DNA from: Exiguobacterium sp. BMC-KP
GTDB lineage: Bacteria > Bacillota > Bacilli > Exiguobacteriales > Exiguobacteriaceae
Assembly: GCF_001275385.1 (NCBI RefSeq)
Contig: NZ_LGIW01000015.1
Span: 930,001 to 994,000, forward strand
Direction of reading: 5' to 3'
Length of the DNA: 64,000 nucleotides
In this document: positions 52,823 to 61,314 of the stretch, piece after piece
How the letters are laid out: every line of letters begins with the position of its first letter
Numbering within the stretch: the stretch's first letter is position 1
The notes under the pieces: generated by a model
Told to the model about the DNA's origin: nothing
What the model saw: the letters and a program-made list of their open reading frames with translations, nothing else
Databases searched by the model: none
Position numbers and translations under genes: made by a program

Positions 52823-53452
52823 GTAGACAGCCCTTAACTCTTGGACGACACGATCAGCGACAGCCAGTTCCTGCTCTTGCGCAAAATCGAACTGACAACC
52901 GATCGCAACCAATCCGTTCGCATGTGCCGCTTTGAAATCAGACAACCGGTCACCGACAACATAGCCTGATGTAATATCATGCGTCTGACAAATTTCACGG
53001 ACTAGTGCGGATTTATCACCTGAAGCGATATCTTCAATGCTATAGACATGATCAATATACGCTTCAAGTCCATATGTGCTCACGATTGCTGATAAGTAGG
53101 ATGGCCAACCGTTACTAGCGATAAAGACTCGGTGACCAACTTGTTTTAGGCGAGCCAGTAACTCCACTGTTCCCGGATAAAGCTGACCATGCCCCGCTTC
53201 GACTGCCTGCTCTAAGCTGCGCCGAAACTTGAGATCTGCAGCCTGTTGGTCTGCGGCTGAAAAATCCGGCAGCAACGTCTTCCAGACCTCTGGTAACGAT
53301 ACACCCATGATTTGCTGATAGAGGGCGAGAGGTGTCTCGCCTTCCCAGCGCCCCTCCTGTCGTAAATCATGAAAGACGTCTTCTAACGCACGAGCCAGTA
53401 CGGCATTCGTTTGAAACAGCGTACCATCCATATCAAAAATATAGTGAGTCAT
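52820..53452 (-). CDS. HAD-family hydrolase (phosphoglycolate-phosphatase-like)
   Basis: A 210-residue HAD phosphatase: motif I FDMDGTLFQTN, helical cap, motif II FIASNGWPSYL, motif III Lys in ASGDKSALV and motif IV GDRLSDFKAA. The cap is of C1 type, as in Gph/PpaX-like enzymes, which dephosphorylate small sugar or nucleotide phosphates. Its ATG overlaps the stop of the kinase gene by four bases, so it is the last gene of a three-gene operon. Confidence 0.9.
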   Translation of the reverse strand: MTHYIFDMDGTLFQTNAVLARALEDVFHDLRQEGRWEGETPLALYQQIMGVSLPEVWKTLLPDFSAADQQAADLKFRRSLEQAVEAGHGQLYPGTVELLARLKQVGHRVFIASNGWPSYLSAIVSTYGLEAYIDHVYSIEDIASGDKSALVREICQTHDITSGYVVGDRLSDFKAAHANGLVAIGCQFDFAQEQELAVADRVVQELRAVY

Positions 53453-53943
53453 TCATGTTCCCCTTCCTGCTCTCGCTTTATCTGCTGCACCATTGCTTCT
53501 AACGACAAGTCTTCGACAAATAGACGATCCGATGCTCGTTGATCCTGATCCAACCACCAATGTTTCATGTCCACTTCAGAAAACTCTGTCGGCTGACGCA
53601 AAGCGTGGCGAAGAACTGTTTCTTCAAATGAGACATCAAAATAATAAGCTGCGTAGCATGATCCAAAGCGACGTTCTAACCGATCGAGCATCTCACCGTA
53701 CCGATCTTGGGCGAGAATTCCTTCCAGCAGAATCGTCGCATGGCGTCCGTTTGCAAGCATGATTAGATCTTCTATCCAGTGAATTGCGGGATTCCCAGCT
53801 ACATCCTTGACGTTCAACATCTCTCTTCGAATAACATCTTGAGAAAAGAGAATTGTATCCGGTAAAGCTGATTGTAACGCTTTCGCAAGTGTCGTTTTCC
53901 CGCTACCGGAGTTTCCGCGGATGACGATCAAGCGTGACTTCAT
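53449..53943 (-). CDS. P-loop kinase-like ATPase
   Basis: A 164-residue protein with Walker A IRGNSGSGKTTLAKAL, and further on ILFSQDVIRREMLNVKDVAGN, TILLEGILAQDRYGEM and YYFDVSFEETVLRHALR. The fold is that of small-molecule kinases such as those for chloramphenicol, zeta toxin and adenylylsulfate; none is specifically indicated. No toxin or antitoxin features are seen. Both its start and its stop overlap neighbouring genes by four bases, so the operon is tightly coupled. Confidence 0.85.
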   Translation of the reverse strand: MKSRLIVIRGNSGSGKTTLAKALQSALPDTILFSQDVIRREMLNVKDVAGNPAIHWIEDLIMLANGRHATILLEGILAQDRYGEMLDRLERRFGSCYAAYYFDVSFEETVLRHALRQPTEFSEVDMKHWWLDQDQRASDRLFVEDLSLEAMVQQIKREQEGEHE

Positions 53944-54752
53944 GTCGTGAACCAGTCCCCGTTCAAGGCAGCGATATACCGTTCTGCTGAGCGAGCGACG
54001 ACTTCAGACGCACCCGTTTCAATTTTTCGATGAAAGGCATCGTATAATTTCTCAAATGCAAGCGGACGTAGCGACTCTGCCATCCGTTCGACCGTCTTTG
54101 CCGGAAGTGGAATCACATTCGGATAGCTGTACATGAAACTGACCCACGCTCGATCGGCAACGATCCGAATGATGTCTCCTGTTAACAACAACCCAGCTGA
54201 TACATCTTTCCGTTCACAGATGACTGCTCCTTTAAAGTGACCACCCACGCGATGTAAGATCAGGTCGTCTGATAATTCCAAGCGTTCACCGCTCCAGAAA
54301 GTGATTCGCTCACTTGGTCGTGTTACGAATGATGCATCGTCCTCATGAATATAGATTGGCACATCAAAGGTTTCTGCCCATTCGACTTGTGTCGCGTAAT
54401 AATGCGGATGCGATAATGCAATCGCGTGGATCCCGCCTAATTCGTTGATCTGTTCTATAGTTATTGAATCAAGATATGTAATGCAGTCCCATAACAGGTT
54501 ATACGATGTTCCTTGGACGAGGTATGCTGTTTGCCCGATACCGAATGCTGGTGTCGTCTGAATTGCATAGACGCCTGCTCCATCGTCTGTAATCACATTT
54601 TGATATGTTCCTGAGGCTTTCATTTCAGTAAGCTTCGTCCACGTTTGTCCTGTCGGATTGACGTATTGTCGTTCCTCTAGACAAATCGGACAAATTTCGC
54701 GTTCTGGATTGATTTGTTCGACGCCACACGTCGTACAGATGATGGTTTCCAT
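53940..54752 (-). CDS. MBL-fold metallo-hydrolase with N-terminal zinc ribbon
   Basis: A 270-residue protein in two parts. Residues 1-30 carry a CxxC...CxxC zinc ribbon (CTTCGVEQINPEREICPIC). From about 55 a metallo-beta-lactamase fold begins, with ALSHPHYYATQVEW in the place of the usual HxHxDH, HRVGGHFKGAVI as the next His, and LTGDIIRI. The second-site ligands (Asp-His of HxHxDH) are absent, so metal binding is altered. The ATG at 54752 follows AAAGGA. It heads the operon with the kinase and HAD genes. Substrate unknown. Confidence 0.85.
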   Translation of the reverse strand: METIICTTCGVEQINPEREICPICLEERQYVNPTGQTWTKLTEMKASGTYQNVITDDGAGVYAIQTTPAFGIGQTAYLVQGTSYNLLWDCITYLDSITIEQINELGGIHAIALSHPHYYATQVEWAETFDVPIYIHEDDASFVTRPSERITFWSGERLELSDDLILHRVGGHFKGAVICERKDVSAGLLLTGDIIRIVADRAWVSFMYSYPNVIPLPAKTVERMAESLRPLAFEKLYDAFHRKIETGASEVVARSAERYIAALNGDWFTT

Positions 54753-54890
54753 ATCATCATTCCTTTCCAATTCAAAAATGATTTTCCTGATATATCATAA
54801 CATATTCCATTTATAGGGATATCATACAGGAATCATTTTGAATGAAACGAATAAAGACTCTGTACTAAAGAATCGAAGGAGGAAATTCCC

Positions 54891-55274
54891 ATGTCGACCT
54901 CGACTCATCTTATTGCTCCCCGACTGAACGCAGTCTTTTTACATGTACAGGATATGCAACGGTCAGCAGCCTGGTACCATCAGTTACTTCAGCTCCCATT
55001 TGATTCGTTCCTCGTCGCTTCTCCTGTCTATAATGTCCCACTTCAAGGTCCAACCAGCTTGACACTTGATGACCATGCGAACGACCCAACGTATCGACAT
55101 CAACCTTCTTGACAACCCTTGTTTAATTTTTACACGACGGACATTGATGCATCTTATCAGTTCGTATTGTCATTTCAAGCACCTATCATCCGCGACATCG
55201 AACGTTTCGATGATTTTGCTTATTTTACGTTTGCTGATCCTGATGGTAATGTTTTGATGCTCTGTACAGGATAA
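54891..55274 (+). pseudogene. VOC-family protein broken by an in-frame TGA
   Basis: A 127-residue glyoxalase-fold frame that reads through except for TGA at 55110-55112 (codon 74). Before it: LNAVFLHVQDMQRSAAWYHQLLQLPFDSF and VYNVPLQGPTSLTLDD. After it, in the same frame: LFNFYTTDIDASYQFVLSF and FAYFTFADPDGNVLMLC, the typical second half of a VOC protein. GGAGGAAATTCCC precedes the ATG. A single base change would restore it. The codon after TGA is CAA, and TGA followed by C is a leaky stop context in bacteria. Confidence 0.72.
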
Positions 55275-55278
55275 AAAT

Positions 55279-55320
55279 AAATCAGGTCATACCACACTTG
55301 TGGCATGACCTGATTTTATT
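55279..55320. terminator. Bidirectional terminator
   Basis: Arms AAATCAGGTCAT / ATGACCTGATTT with inner CCAC / GTGG and an ACTT loop; A- and T-rich on both sides. It serves the VOC gene and the convergent hypothetical gene. Confidence 0.88.
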
Positions 55321-55748
55321 TAACATGACGTTCCATTATTATTGATGACACTTTGAAAGCGGTTCGTAAACTGATTAATGGCCTCTTCTGTATCCAGTAC
55401 TCCAGAAAACCAAGTCTTCTTGTCATTAGAAAACGTGAGGTGTAGCGATTCTTCAATGACGGACTTTACCTCTAGAGTAGCAACTATATCTGATGTCATT
55501 AATGTTTTTTTTGATAGAGTGACCAGTTCATTCGTCAACGTTTCGCGCGTATCTTCAGATGTCTTCTCATGAAGAAGATCAACTGTCTTGTGAAGCATGA
55601 CAGCTTTTGAAACGCGCGATAGATTCAACTCACGGATTTCAAAAGTGTAGACGCCCTCTTGTTCCTGCGGACGTTGGACGATGAATCGTGGAGAATGTAC
55701 TAAGTGTTGAATGAAGTGAATAAACATTTCGATGGTCATTTCGGACAT
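55320..55748 (-). CDS. Hypothetical protein, 142 residues
   Basis: A soluble protein with mixed helix/strand character; helices near MFIHFIQHLVHSPRFIV and DLLHEKTSEDTRETLTNELVTLSKKTL, and an ending in FTNRFQSVINNNGTSC. No motif recognised. The ATG at 55748 lies about 7 bases after AGGGAGGG; the longer frame starts upstream of that site. It is monocistronic, ends at the bidirectional terminator and has a 330-base upstream region with unexplained palindromes. Confidence 0.65.
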   Translation of the reverse strand: MSEMTIEMFIHFIQHLVHSPRFIVQRPQEQEGVYTFEIRELNLSRVSKAVMLHKTVDLLHEKTSEDTRETLTNELVTLSKKTLMTSDIVATLEVKSVIEESLHLTFSNDKKTWFSGVLDTEEAINQFTNRFQSVINNNGTSC

Positions 55749-55881
55749 TCCGAAACCCTCCCTTTTACGTGGATCAATGGACAAATACCTTTAATCCTTT
55801 ATCTAAATGGCCAAAAAAAGCCCTGTATAAAAGTTAACCCGGTGAGATGGAAATAAAACCTCCCCTCTGTAAAGTTATACC

Positions 55882-55914
55882 ACAAAAACAAGTACAAAGT
55901 GTACATGTTTTTGT
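55882..55914. repeat. Palindrome of the tandem pair, first element
   Basis: Outer arms ACAAAAACA / TGTTTTTGT with inner TACA / TGTA around AAG, giving a nearly perfect hairpin. It has no gene directly upstream. Confidence 0.6.
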
Positions 55915-55918
55915 TCTA

Positions 55919-55953
55919 AAAACAAGATTCGTCTAGTGTCCGAATCTTGTTTA
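55919..55953. repeat. Palindrome of the tandem pair, second element
   Basis: Perfect 12-base arms AAACAAGATTCG / CGAATCTTGTTT with a 9-base loop, followed by TATAG and no T-tract. It lies five bases after the first palindrome. Confidence 0.65.
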
Positions 55954-56038
55954 TAGTAACATAAAAGATACTAGTTTTAGTCATAATTAACACCATCATC
56001 TGATAAAAATATGTATTATTTTATTATGTACACGATTA

Positions 56039-56073
56039 AAGAGTCAGAGAATATCATTCCTTCTCTGACTCTT
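56039..56073 (-). terminator. Terminator of the Rrf2 gene
   Basis: Perfect 13-bp stem AAGAGTCAGAGAA / TTCTCTGACTCTT with a 9-base loop and TTTAATC on the minus strand. Confidence 0.85.
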
Positions 56074-56077
56074 CGCA

Positions 56078-56479
56078 TCAACCGTCCGTCGTTGGCGCTA
56101 TTAAATCTTGTAACGTGTATGCCTGTAACGCATCCGTAAAGGACATGAATGCTTGATCAAACGCTTGTCGTGTGTTTTGCAAACTACCATTTTTATTTGG
56201 AACTGTCACATTTTCAAGATAGGATACTTCTTCAAATAAATGAACGATTTCTCCTAACGTAATTGTCTCTGGGGATTTTGCTAATTTGAATCCACCATTA
56301 CGCCCTTGTACGGAAATGATGAGACCAAACTTGCTCAATGAATGGACAATCTTCATCAAATGATTTTTAGAAATATCATAATGGGTTGCCACTTCTTGAA
56401 TTTGTACGAGCCGAGTCGGATGCGACGCTGCGAAGATAAGCACACGAATGGCATAGTCCGTAGAGCGAGTCATCTTCAT
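56078..56479 (-). CDS. Rrf2-family regulator, NsrR-like without cysteines
   Basis: A 133-residue winged-helix protein: MTRSTDYAIRVLIFAASHPTRLVQIQEVATHYDISKNHLMKIVHSLSKFGLIISVQGRNGGFKLAKSPETITLGEIVHLFEE. In NsrR the next segment carries three cysteines that bind an iron-sulfur cluster. Here it reads VSYLENVTVPNKNGSLQNTRQAF and the whole protein has no cysteine, so it cannot bind such a cluster by cysteine. The ending LQAYTLQDLI is typical of NsrR. A GTG at 56488 or an ATG at 56473 are alternative starts. Divergent from the histidine kinase gene. Confidence 0.88.
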   Translation of the reverse strand: MKMTRSTDYAIRVLIFAASHPTRLVQIQEVATHYDISKNHLMKIVHSLSKFGLIISVQGRNGGFKLAKSPETITLGEIVHLFEEVSYLENVTVPNKNGSLQNTRQAFDQAFMSFTDALQAYTLQDLIAPTTDG

Positions 56480-56769
56480 CCATTTCACCTTCTTTTTCTT
56501 TCCTTTATATAAACATAGTACAGAAGCTCACTCATTTTCACAATCAATAGTATGGCTTAAAGTGTCATTTAGAGTGATTATGCACATATGTATATCGTTT
56601 ATCTTAAAGGATGTGAAGTGTCAAAATCTAGGGATTTTTTCGGAAAGAGGCAAAATGATATTTCAATCGATGATGCAAATCATGTGGCTTATTCAATGTC
56701 TGTGATAAGATTTCTTTAAAACATGTATATCTATAGTTTGTTTATATCTCTCTAGAAAGAGGTCTCGTC

Positions 56770-59025
56770 ATGAAGTGGCTCTCATCAAGTATATTTCATC
56801 GATTTTATATTCTATTGCTTTCGAATTTCCTGATTTTCGCAAGCATTGGCGTCCTAACATTTTACGTTGCTCAAAAAGAACTCGAGCAACATCGAACTTC
56901 ATCACAGATGATCACACTTCAGAAAACGCAAGCTCGCACACTTTGGAATGAAGCCCAACAAGTCAATCTTCAAGTCCAACAAATCGACTTTAATGATCAG
57001 GACGACCTTAAACAGGTGAATCAACGATTGGAACGTTTACGACAACACGTTCAATCATTTAATCAACGTTATTCGAATTTATCGGATGAACGTTTTGTGC
57101 ATCAACTCGTTCAATTTTCGGGATTTTTAGAACAGGAGCTCACTTTGCAAGTAGTCACGGATAACCAAAAGCTGGTTCAACAGTCTGATTCCATCGTCAA
57201 CGACTACTTTCGAATGATTCATAACGAAGAGAAAAAAGTGCAACAATTGCTACAGCAACGAACCGTTGAAGTATTAGGATACGCCTTTGGAGTAATGATC
57301 ATCGCTTTTTGTCTTCTCAGTTACTTGATATTAAGACTTGTGCGGTCTTTCCGAACAGATTTACTCGATCTTGTCGAACAAACGAAACAACCTGACCGAT
57401 TGGAGCATAACGATTATCAAACTCGCCATGATGAGATCGGTATACTTGGAAAGTCTATGCAGCAAATGACGACATTGCTTGCTTTTGAACATCAACAAAC
57501 GCAAGCTGTCAATACAAAACTCCAAGAGTCTATAGGGCAACAAAAGATATTCGAGCGGCAACTTCAATTCCAAAATCAGTTAGCGACTCAAATTTTACGC
57601 TATCAATCAACATCAGGTCTTCACACTTGGTTGCAAGCAATCGGTACGCATTTCAGAGCGACCCATGTCCATTTTTCACCGCAGTCGAATGATTTAGAAC
57701 ACGTTCATATTGCACTAACAAACGAACCGACATGTGATCAAGAACGACTCGCGTTAGAAGCGAAGACCGAGCTGGATGCCTCCATTCACTTGATTGAGAT
57801 GGATCAGTTAACACTGTGTGCTCTTCCATTACACAGTTCATCAAAATTCATCGGTACATTAACCTTACAATTTCATCGTCCGTTCACGGATACAATCGCA
57901 CTTCAAAAAACGACACATTTACTGAATATCGGATTGATGCGCTTGCTCGATGATATCCGTATAAAAGATCACCATCAATTGATTCAGCGCATCTTAAATG
58001 GTCTTCGAGAAGCGATCCTGTTTGTCGATGTCTCGAACATGAATATTTTTACGAATCAAATGTTTCATCAATTGTTCTCGAACTGGTCACCTTCTGAAAA
58101 ACAATCAGAAAGCCTATCATTCGTTATCGAAACCTTCGAGCCATTACTTCTCGAAACTGAAGCACTATATGCATATGTTGAACGAATCAAAGCTGGCTTC
58201 GAGCACGGATCAATCGTTCCTGCTCAGGATTTTTCAATGCCAGACGACCGACATTTACGACTCTACACAGAATTTTTGCCAGAGCGGCAAGGTATTCTGC
58301 TTGTTTTTCGAGAGCGGACTGTTGAAGTCAACTATGCAAAAAAAGAGCAAGACTTCATTTCGGTTTTATCTCATGAGTTACGAACACCACTTGCCTCCAT
58401 TGAAGGCTTTAGTGAACTGATGTTACACCGAACGTTGTCTCCTGAAAAACAACGGAAATACTTAGAGACCATGCGGAGTGAGACGCAACGTCTCAGTCAA
58501 CTATTAACAGAATTTCTTGACTACCAGCGTTTAAGTCATCAAAAAGAAACATATCAGCTCGAATCGTTTTGTATCGAACATATGCTCATCGAGTTAACGG
58601 AGTGGTTGAACGTCGTGACAGCGACACATCATTTGCACATCCAAACCGATGGTCCTTGTCTGATCACAGCGGATCAAGAAAAAATTCGGAGAGTTTTATT
58701 AAACATTTTAAATAATGCGATAAAATATTCTCCCGTTGATTCAAATATCCACGTCTCGTTAGCGTGCTTTGAAGCTGAAGTTGTCATTACCATTAGTGAT
58801 GATGGATATGGTATTCCAAAGCAAGACCTTCCTTATCTCTTCGATCCGTATTACCGCGTCGAACATGCGGATCATGTCCAAGTTCAAGGAACAGGTCTCG
58901 GTTTACCGATCTGTAAGGAAATCATTGAAGGGCATGGAGGACGAATTACCGTACATTCAGAAATCGGAAAAGGATCTGACTTTTTTATCCGTTTACCTCG
59001 TGATGAAGAGTGGAACAAAAATTAA
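56770..59025 (+). CDS. Orphan sensor histidine kinase
   Basis: A 751-residue membrane kinase. A first helix at about 12-32 and a second at about 178-198 bound a ~145-residue helical extracytoplasmic sensor. A HAMP-like stretch follows, then a coiled coil at about 235-265, a GAF-like region at about 270-400, a PAS-like region at about 405-520, and the kinase core: His535 in FISVLSHELRTPLASIEGF, N-box in NILNNAIKYSP, G1 in DDGYGIPKQDLPYLFDPYYR and G2 in GTGLGLPICKEIIEGHGG. No response regulator gene is adjacent. It is divergent from the Rrf2 gene and leads an apparent operon with the next two genes. Confidence 0.92.
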   Translation: MKWLSSSIFHRFYILLLSNFLIFASIGVLTFYVAQKELEQHRTSSQMITLQKTQARTLWNEAQQVNLQVQQIDFNDQDDLKQVNQRLERLRQHVQSFNQRYSNLSDERFVHQLVQFSGFLEQELTLQVVTDNQKLVQQSDSIVNDYFRMIHNEEKKVQQLLQQRTVEVLGYAFGVMIIAFCLLSYLILRLVRSFRTDLLDLVEQTKQPDRLEHNDYQTRHDEIGILGKSMQQMTTLLAFEHQQTQAVNTKLQESIGQQKIFERQLQFQNQLATQILRYQSTSGLHTWLQAIGTHFRATHVHFSPQSNDLEHVHIALTNEPTCDQERLALEAKTELDASIHLIEMDQLTLCALPLHSSSKFIGTLTLQFHRPFTDTIALQKTTHLLNIGLMRLLDDIRIKDHHQLIQRILNGLREAILFVDVSNMNIFTNQMFHQLFSNWSPSEKQSESLSFVIETFEPLLLETEALYAYVERIKAGFEHGSIVPAQDFSMPDDRHLRLYTEFLPERQGILLVFRERTVEVNYAKKEQDFISVLSHELRTPLASIEGFSELMLHRTLSPEKQRKYLETMRSETQRLSQLLTEFLDYQRLSHQKETYQLESFCIEHMLIELTEWLNVVTATHHLHIQTDGPCLITADQEKIRRVLLNILNNAIKYSPVDSNIHVSLACFEAEVVITISDDGYGIPKQDLPYLFDPYYRVEHADHVQVQGTGLGLPICKEIIEGHGGRITVHSEIGKGSDFFIRLPRDEEWNKN

Positions 59026-59075
59026 TAACATGTATAAGAACAGTATAAATAATCTACAACTAGGAAGTGAAGAAC

Positions 59076-59381
59076 GTGGAAGCTGATTTAAATCAAATCG
59101 TCCGCTGTTTAAATCAAGATTTTAAACAGCAAAGAACCGTCTTCAGTGCAATGGCGCTGAAAGAGACCAATCCCTGTATCGTCTTGATGGAAGATCATCG
59201 TCGAAGACGGATGGACCATGCCTTGTATCAATATCCAGATTTTATCGCAGAGCTGGAATCACATATTTACCGATGTTTAATTGATGTCCGGGGAGCCCGT
59301 GAATCGGCTTCCCCTTCCGAAATTTTTATTTCTAAAGCACAACTCTATTCGCCTTATCATTATTTAGTCACCTTTTTATGA
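59076..59381 (+). CDS. Hypothetical protein of the kinase cluster, 101 residues
   Basis: A soluble, mainly helical protein with the stretch DFKQQRTVFSAMALKETNPCIVLMEDHRRRRMDHALYQYPDF and a C-terminal PSEIFISKAQLYSPYHYLVTFL. No motif recognised. The GTG at 59076 is chosen (AGGAAG 8 bases before). It starts 50 bases after the kinase stop and ends 12 bases before the isochorismatase start, so it is in the same run of genes. A role in the kinase pathway is possible but unsupported by sequence. Confidence 0.6.
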   Translation: MEADLNQIVRCLNQDFKQQRTVFSAMALKETNPCIVLMEDHRRRRMDHALYQYPDFIAELESHIYRCLIDVRGARESASPSEIFISKAQLYSPYHYLVTFL

Positions 59382-59393
59382 GAGGAGTCCGCC

Positions 59394-59945
59394 ATGACTG
59401 TTCAAGAAAATACAGCACTGTTGATCATCGATGTCATCAATAAGATGGATTTCGAAGGAGCTGAGCAATTATTGCAACAGACACTCCCTGTCCTTGCACC
59501 ACTCTCACAATTAAAACAACATTGTAAACGACAAAACATCCCAGTGATTTACGTCAACGATAACTTTGGTCTCTGGCAAGAGAACGTTAATCAAATCGTA
59601 GATGAGTGTCGCGGTGGTCTTGGGGATATACTCATCGATGCCTTACATCCAGAAGAAAATGATTATTTCATCATCAAGCCAAAGCACTCAGGATTTTTCG
59701 GTACCCAACTTGATATTTTATTGAAGCATTTGGAAGTTTCACGTCTCATCATCACTGGACTAACGACAGATATGTGTATTTTATTTACCGCAAATGATGC
59801 CTACATGCGTGAATATTCTATTCATGTCCCAGCAGACTGTACGGCAGCGAAAACCGCTATTGCCAAAGATCACGCATTGGAAATTCTCAGTACGACATTA
59901 TCTTTGGATTGCTCTGAGAGTTCCAAGTTGATACAAAAAGAATAA
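59394..59945 (+). CDS. Isochorismatase-family cysteine hydrolase
   Basis: A 183-residue hydrolase with the catalytic triad of the family: Asp13 in LLIIDVINKMD, Lys95 in IIKPKHSGFFGT and Cys128 in ITGLTTDMCILF. Members hydrolyse isochorismate, nicotinamide, carbamoyl-type or other small amides; the sequence does not decide. GAGAGGAG precedes the ATG. It follows the kinase and the hypothetical gene in the same direction. Confidence 0.9.
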   Translation: MTVQENTALLIIDVINKMDFEGAEQLLQQTLPVLAPLSQLKQHCKRQNIPVIYVNDNFGLWQENVNQIVDECRGGLGDILIDALHPEENDYFIIKPKHSGFFGTQLDILLKHLEVSRLIITGLTTDMCILFTANDAYMREYSIHVPADCTAAKTAIAKDHALEILSTTLSLDCSESSKLIQKE

Positions 59946-60135
59946 TTAAGGTTGCGTTTCTGATACGTATGTAACACATTACTATCTTTTCCAGTTTAAT
60001 TGAGCTGTTAGTCCTCGATGAATTCGTGAACGGTTCGAAGTCCTTCACGGTTTGGAAAGTATGAAGTAGTGAACATTCCCATTATTCATGAGTTAACTAC
60101 TCACTTCAACATATCAATAAAGAAGAAGAAACAGG

Positions 60136-60161
60136 TTTGAAAGAGACCGATTAAGGAATAT
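60136..60161 (+). promoter_or_regulatory. Candidate sigma-B-like promoter of Mn catalase
   Basis: GTTTGA, 14 bases, GGAATA lies 48 bases before the catalase start and resembles the sigma-B pattern GTTTAA-N13-15-GGGTAT with mismatches. Mn catalase genes of Bacillus are stress-induced. Confidence 0.35.
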
Positions 60162-60208
60162 AACATGTGTGAGTTGTATATGTTTAAAACTTAAAGGGGG
60201 TTCTTTTC

Positions 60209-61090
60209 ATGTTTCGCCATCAAAAGGAATTACAATTCGAAGTCAAGGTTGATCGACCCGATCCAAAACTCGCTCGGGCCGTACAAGAAGTACTCGGTGG
60301 ACAATTCGGTGAGATGACGGTCATGATGCAGTATCTTTTCCAAGGCTTTAATTGTCGAGGGGAAGAAAAGTACAAGGACATGCTGATGGATATCGGGACA
60401 GAAGAAATTGGGCATGTTGAAATGCTATGTTCCCTCATTTCTCAATTGCTCGACGGGGCATCACCAGATGATCAGGCAGAAGCTGCTAAGGATCCGGCGA
60501 CGGCAGCCATTCTCGGGGGAATGAATCCGCAACACCTTCTTGTCAGCGGTCTCGGTGGATTGCCATCGAACGCAAACGGTATACCATGGAACGGTTCTTA
60601 TATCGTTGCGAGTGGTAATTTGTTAGCAGATATGCGCTCGAATCTACATGCGGAATCACAAGGTCGACTCCAAGTCGCCCGCCTCTATCATATGACGACG
60701 GATGAAGGCGTTCGTGCTACCTTCCGTAAGATGCTTGCCCGTGACCGCTATCACCAGTATCAATGGATGGCAGCAATCGAAGAACTCGAGACGAAAAATG
60801 GAGTCGTCGTTCCGGCTACTTTTGCACCTGAAGATGAGATGGAAGCGCAACCTCATGCTTATGAGTTCTGGGATCTATCCGAAGGCACAGCTTCAAAAGA
60901 AGGGCGTTGGGCTCAAGGGGAAGCTCAAGACGGAACCGGTGAATTTGTTCATCTGGAAAATCCAGCACCGCAAGGGAACATTCCGAACATGAAGGTGCCT
61001 GCGCACCAACTTCACCACGATCTAGCAGAAAAAACAGGAATGCAAAACGTCAAAGATACGGTCAAACGTATGCTACATGATAAGGAGTGA
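60209..61090 (+). CDS. Manganese catalase
   Basis: A 293-residue non-haem catalase that converts hydrogen peroxide to water and oxygen with a dimanganese centre. Ligands match the Lactobacillus plantarum enzyme: Glu35 (GGQFGEMTVMMQY), Glu66 and His69 (TEEIGHVEM), with a second Glu/His set further on (LHAESQGRLQVARLYHMT, then DRYHQYQWM). The C-terminal 60 residues are a flexible Glu-rich tail. GGGGG precedes the ATG. Two small CotF-like genes follow, giving a three-gene operon. Confidence 0.94.
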   Translation: MFRHQKELQFEVKVDRPDPKLARAVQEVLGGQFGEMTVMMQYLFQGFNCRGEEKYKDMLMDIGTEEIGHVEMLCSLISQLLDGASPDDQAEAAKDPATAAILGGMNPQHLLVSGLGGLPSNANGIPWNGSYIVASGNLLADMRSNLHAESQGRLQVARLYHMTTDEGVRATFRKMLARDRYHQYQWMAAIEELETKNGVVVPATFAPEDEMEAQPHAYEFWDLSEGTASKEGRWAQGEAQDGTGEFVHLENPAPQGNIPNMKVPAHQLHHDLAEKTGMQNVKDTVKRMLHDKE

Positions 61091-61095
61091 GATTA

Positions 61096-61314
61096 ATGGC
61101 TAAATCATCACTTGCAATCCATGAAACACTCGAAATTCATGAAATCATGACAATGAAACAAGCCTGTCTCGTTAAAGCCATCGCCGTTCGTTCATTCGTT
61201 AAAGATGAGACGCTAGAAAAATTGATTGCGCAAGACATCAAAGATAGCGAACAAGCATTAAGCGATTTACAAAAACTATTGGCAAATCATGAAGGAGGCG
61301 ATTCACATGAATGA
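61096..61314 (+). CDS. Small helical CotF-like protein (first)
   Basis: A 72-residue protein, two helices, IHETLEIHEIMTMKQACLVKAIAVRSFVKDETLEKLIAQDIKDSEQALSDLQKLL, resembling the N-terminal half of spore-coat CotF-type domains. The ATG at 61096 has GGAGTGAG before it. The stop lies after the start of the next gene (eight-base overlap), so they are coupled. Together they look like a split CotF-type protein, but without a profile search this stays a proposal. Confidence 0.75.
   Translation: MAKSSLAIHETLEIHEIMTMKQACLVKAIAVRSFVKDETLEKLIAQDIKDSEQALSDLQKLLANHEGGDSHE

Larger units (their letters stand above)
55749..56077. other. Intergenic region of 329 bases with two tandem palindromes
   Basis: Only the hairpins listed separately (55882-55914, 55919-55953 and 56039-56073) were seen. 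No open frame with a ribosome binding site is present. The two upstream palindromes are not behind any + strand gene. Confidence 0.5.

Noticed and set aside
53449-53943. Zeta-toxin or toxin-antitoxin call for the P-loop protein
   Set aside because: No epsilon-like antitoxin gene is adjacent, and the neighbours are metabolic-type enzymes.
55110-55112. Genetic-code change (TGA as sense codon) suggested by two TGA-interrupted genes
   Set aside because: Many other genes in the window end in TGA, so TGA is a normal stop here.
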